A DNA stretch of 64,000 nucleotides, from positions 122,861 to 186,860 of the forward strand of contig JAACZV010000008.1 of the NCBI GenBank assembly GCA_009996515.1, in the 5' to 3' direction. Positions within the stretch are counted from its first letter, which is position 1; the number at the start of each line of letters is the position of its first letter. Source of the stretch: Comamonadaceae bacterium. Lineage in GTDB: Bacteria > Pseudomonadota > Gammaproteobacteria > Burkholderiales > Burkholderiaceae_C. Of the stretch, positions 62,601 to 64,000 are shown in pieces. The notes beneath the pieces were generated by a model, which searched no databases, was not told the origin of the DNA, and saw only the letters and a program-made list of their open reading frames with translations. The position numbers were made by a program, and so were the translations under genes.

Positions 62601-62973
62601 GCTGCGCCATCTGCGGGAGATGGGCATCCCGCTGTACGTCGACGATTTCGGCACCGGCTATTCGTCGCTGAGCTATCTGCAGCGCCTGCCGGTCGACTAC
62701 ATCAAGATCGACCAGTCCTTCGTCCGCGACATGCTGGTCAGCAAGGACTCGGCCGCCATCGTGCGCTCCACCATAGACCTGGTGCACGACCTCGGGCGCC
62801 GCATCGTCGCCGAGGGCGTGGAGACGGCCGAGCACTGGGCGCAGCTGCAGCGGCTGGGCTGCGATTACGCGCAGGGCTACTTCATGGCCAGGCCCATGCC
62901 GGCCGCCGAGTTCATGGGCTGGCTGAGCGACTACGAGCAGCGGCGCAGGCCCGTGGCGGCCTCGGCCGGCTGA
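59605..62973 (+). CDS. CHASE3-PAS-PAS-GAF-GGDEF-EAL cyclic-di-GMP protein
   Basis: A 1122-residue membrane protein. A helix at about 12-32 is followed by a CHASE3-like periplasmic domain (about 40-185), a second helix (about 188-208), a PAS domain (about 225-330), a coiled linker, a second PAS (about 375-490), a GAF domain (about 510-675), a GGDEF domain (about 690-840) and an EAL domain (about 865-1110). The cyclase motif is R-G-D-E-F at 767-771 with no R-x-x-D site, so it is probably not an active synthase. The EAL side looks complete: EAL at 893-895 in A-E-A-L-V-R-W, I-T-E-S-A-V, D-D-F-G-T-G-Y-S-S, K-I-D-Q-S-F-V. Phosphodiesterase activity is the expected output. The GTG at 59605 has a strong GGGGAGGAG site. 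It is divergent from the TonB-like gene. Confidence 0.92.
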   Translation: MRLSTKFENQVRFGFALAIAMVAGLSFVVWHVADQAAEAAQMVMRTQKLLHGVAYVRAATLQIELSTQSFRITGDSAHLQARDVAVAKRDHTLDQIGQWTADNPAQQERWRALSEVLAQRLAMSRQVESLRRSVGREAADAYVATAPLQETRQLTHRLLDAMEEDERQRLEALISNGQQKGRLLNVVGGSTVAVWLAMLAATYGLIRKQVQRIEANRRQLEDSEARLAITLRCIADGVMTTDVDGRVTRINPAAERLTGWVAAEAIGRQVDSVFAPRFEAEPVPRLELLSTVMASGETLQGEGELRARDGAACQVAFSATPKRGLNGRIYGMVLVFRDVTLERSAKLDIEAQNKWLAARVDERTEQLRQSEAHLRSVTSHVPALIAYVDASQRYVYVNQQYEDCFAPGAGSVLGRSVREVLGETRYAQASPMIERVLRGEPQTYDWQPFPEVWQVISYVPQRDAEGGVVGYYVLGSDITERKRAEARIQALNGELAQRVHELERTTRALQTLSAGNRTMLRATTEAELLDGMCEAIVSTSGYGAAIVWLCQDDEFGTLLPVAERGYPGGLAALRLLRVSWRDGEFSGGAVAHATRSEQITVVGDMDSNPRYLAWRRHLAGLRSTLACPLRVNGRIIGALAIYDVEPEAFDADEVTLLTESADDLAFGIANLRSLAQQEQDRQALSRLSYFDALTGLPNEAQFADALRVAIEQGERTRQPFAALQINIDRLREVNDALGFSQGDQMLRDFGARLRAVAPASALVARLRGDEFAILINPCDREAATAFARRVAGVLSEPFQVADIPLDVSSKTGVALFPEHGATPHDFFRRMDTAVQQARQRGLRQAIFDPVKGGDQPGRLSMASELRRAIEGDQLRLYLQPKVELASGRVCGAEALVRWQHPVRGMVSPHEFIELAEHTGLIRPLTEWMLKAALRQHRAWVGEGGALPIAVNLSARNLRDAELPEQIRRMLAESGAPQGALELEITESAVMDDAEHALYVLRHLREMGIPLYVDDFGTGYSSLSYLQRLPVDYIKIDQSFVRDMLVSKDSAAIVRSTIDLVHDLGRRIVAEGVETAEHWAQLQRLGCDYAQGYFMARPMPAAEFMGWLSDYEQRRRPVAASAG

Positions 62974-62992
62974 GCGCGGGCGCCCGCGGCGC

Positions 62993-63589
62993 TCAGAAGA
63001 CGTGGGTCTTGGTCTTGGCCTTCTCGGCCGCATCGCGGTCGGCGCGGCTCTTCACCTCCGACTCGACGGCCGCCAGCAGGCTGCTGTTCACATAGGTCAG
63101 CGTCGCCTGGCCGATGAAGGGGATCTTCATGACCAGCTGCATGTGGGACTGGAAACGCCAGGTGTAGGTGCCGTCGCTGACGTACTGGGCCAGGAAGTCC
63201 GAGCGGCCCGATCCCTCCGGCCGGCCGTACTTGGAGACCAGCATCTTGCGCAGTTCCTCGTGGCTGCGGTCCACCTCGTACTGCGCGGCCATGACCCGGT
63301 CGCCGACATAGGTGACCGTCAGCGACTTGATGGCCGGCATGTTCAGCTCCTGCACCGCGAAGCGCTCGGTGGCGCCGCTGCGCCCCTGGCTGCGGGCGCC
63401 CGCGGCGCGGGCCGACTCCTGGAACTTGGCGACACCGGCCTCGGCCAGGTCGGCGCCGAACAGCGACAGGCGTTCGGGGCGCTGGGGCGGCTCCGCGGCG
63501 ACGGCGGCGGACAGCGGCGCCGCGGCGATGGCGGCCAGGACGAGGGCGCAGGCGGTGCCTGCGAAGTGACGGCGGGAGGGCGTGGACAT
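62993..63589 (-). CDS. Periplasmic protein of unknown function (198 aa)
   Basis: A protein with an N-terminal signal (TPSRRHFAGTACALVLAAIA, with paired arginines R6-R7 near the start, so Tat export cannot be excluded) and a mature domain of about 165 residues. A G-A-D-L-A-E-A-G-V-A-K-F opening, Y-E-V-D-R-S-H-E-E-L-R-K-M-L-V-S-K-Y-G-R-P and a T-Y-T-W-R-F strand recall small periplasmic proteins that sense or shield cell-wall components, but no family is recognised. It is followed upstream by the last gene of the window, 30 bases away on the same strand. Confidence 0.75.
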   Translation of the reverse strand: MSTPSRRHFAGTACALVLAAIAAAPLSAAVAAEPPQRPERLSLFGADLAEAGVAKFQESARAAGARSQGRSGATERFAVQELNMPAIKSLTVTYVGDRVMAAQYEVDRSHEELRKMLVSKYGRPEGSGRSDFLAQYVSDGTYTWRFQSHMQLVMKIPFIGQATLTYVNSSLLAAVESEVKSRADRDAAEKAKTKTHVF

Positions 63590-63619
63590 GGTTTTTTGGA
63601 GCGTGGGGAGTGGGGCGGC

Positions 63620-63991
63620 TCAGAGGCTGCTCTTGAGCTTGCGCAGCTCTTCGACGGACAGGCCGCTGTCGGCGGGCAACTCGGCCGCATCGGGCTTGGC
63701 GCCCGTGGCGGTCGACGCCGGCGGCTGCGGCGCCTGCTCGAGCGCCGGCCGGGCCTTTGGCGCCTGGGCCGGCCTGGCCGTGGCCTCGGCGCCGCGCGGC
63801 GACCGTGGCCGGTCGGGCTCGGTGGCCTGTTGCACTGCCGGAGCAGGTGCCGGGGCCGTCGTGGCGCTGGGCGGCACGGCGTCGGCGGGCTGCGTCCGGT
63901 TGGCAAGCCAGAAGCCGACGACGACCAGCGCCCAGAAGCCGGCGACGACGGCGGCAAACGCGGCGCGGCGGCCCGGGCCGTCGGCTGGCAC
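63620..63991 (-). CDS. Single-pass membrane protein with Pro/Ala-rich tail, possibly cut by window edge
   Basis: At least 123 residues: a short N-terminus, one membrane helix at about 11-30 (F-A-A-V-V-A-G-F-W-A-L-V-V-V-G-F-W), then a Pro/Ala/Thr-rich extracytoplasmic region ending in a short helix (S-V-E-E-L-R-K-L-K-S-S-L). Low-complexity tails like this occur in periplasm-spanning linker or secretion-associated proteins, but nothing diagnostic is present. The GTG at 63991 can start it, yet the frame stays open to the window edge, so the true start may lie outside. It is probably an operon partner of the gene at 62993. Confidence 0.6.
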   Translation of the reverse strand: MPADGPGRRAAFAAVVAGFWALVVVGFWLANRTQPADAVPPSATTAPAPAPAVQQATEPDRPRSPRGAEATARPAQAPKARPALEQAPQPPASTATGAKPDAAELPADSGLSVEELRKLKSSL

Positions 63992-64000
63992 CGTGCCGCG

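Overview
The window is a very GC-rich (about 70%), densely packed bacterial chromosome segment with about 65 protein genes and one tRNA. Gene content (fused indolepyruvate ferredoxin oxidoreductase, an AsmA-like YhdP giant divergent from glnE, YheT-type hydrolase, zinc-finger CHCC protein beside ilvE, tRNA-Arg next to a c5-type cytochrome) and the codon bias point to a betaproteobacterium of the order Burkholderiales, in the Rubrivivax/Roseateles/Leptothrix part of the order. That placement is an inference from gene content, not a measured one. I see no phage, insertion sequence, CRISPR array or plasmid backbone, and no convincing pseudogene.

Layout. 1-4.3 kb (minus strand): the start of a membrane receptor cut by the window edge, methylglyoxal synthase, a secreted protein, an EamA-type exporter, a metallophosphoesterase and an Lrp/AsnC regulator. 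The regulator is divergent from the 1180-residue indolepyruvate ferredoxin oxidoreductase (4.5-8.1 kb). 8.1-13.8 kb: a lipoprotein, then a translationally coupled stressosome-like operon: globin-type RsbR, RsbS, an RsbT-RsbX fusion and a hybrid histidine kinase. 13.9-19.5 kb: a DMT exporter, cytochrome b561 with two YceI proteins, and a LytS-type kinase / small membrane protein / LytTR regulator trio. 19.5-25.7 kb: LysR regulator with a divergent SBF-like transporter, fpr and soxR with a divergent questin-oxidase-like gene, an XRE-cupin regulator with an acetyltransferase, and ssb. 26-30.7 kb: Aer-like receptor, double-GNAT protein, small MscS channel, tRNA-Arg(CCG), membrane-anchored cytochrome c. 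30.7-38 kb (minus): housekeeping and small conserved genes including ilvE and radA. 38-49 kb: LysE-type exporter, rhombosortase-like protease, glnE, yhdP, a nitrilase-family amidase and an MFS transporter. 49-64 kb: lipoprotein, GAF/receiver pair, UbiH-like monooxygenase, aldo/keto reductase, a propeller-type diguanylate cyclase, a TonB/TolA-like protein with a long pentad-repeat rod, a PAS-GAF-GGDEF-EAL protein and two small envelope proteins.

Themes. Signalling is unusually heavy: two chemoreceptors, two histidine kinase systems, a stressosome, and one cyclic-di-GMP synthase and one likely phosphodiesterase within 6 kb. Redox and stress handling recurs (SoxR, Fpr, methylglyoxal synthase, b561/YceI, haem globin sensor). 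The most unusual system is the stressosome operon at 8859-13831. The switch kinase and its feedback phosphatase form one polypeptide, the RsbS homologue seems to lack its usual phospho-serine, and the output is a hybrid kinase whose N-terminus may be a decayed RsbT-like domain. Regulatory DNA can be read directly in places: a perfect SoxR box, three TCCAG-N4-CTGGA dyads before the XRE gene, dyads at the Lrp- and LysR-controlled divergent promoters, and two related multi-hairpin intergenic blocks.
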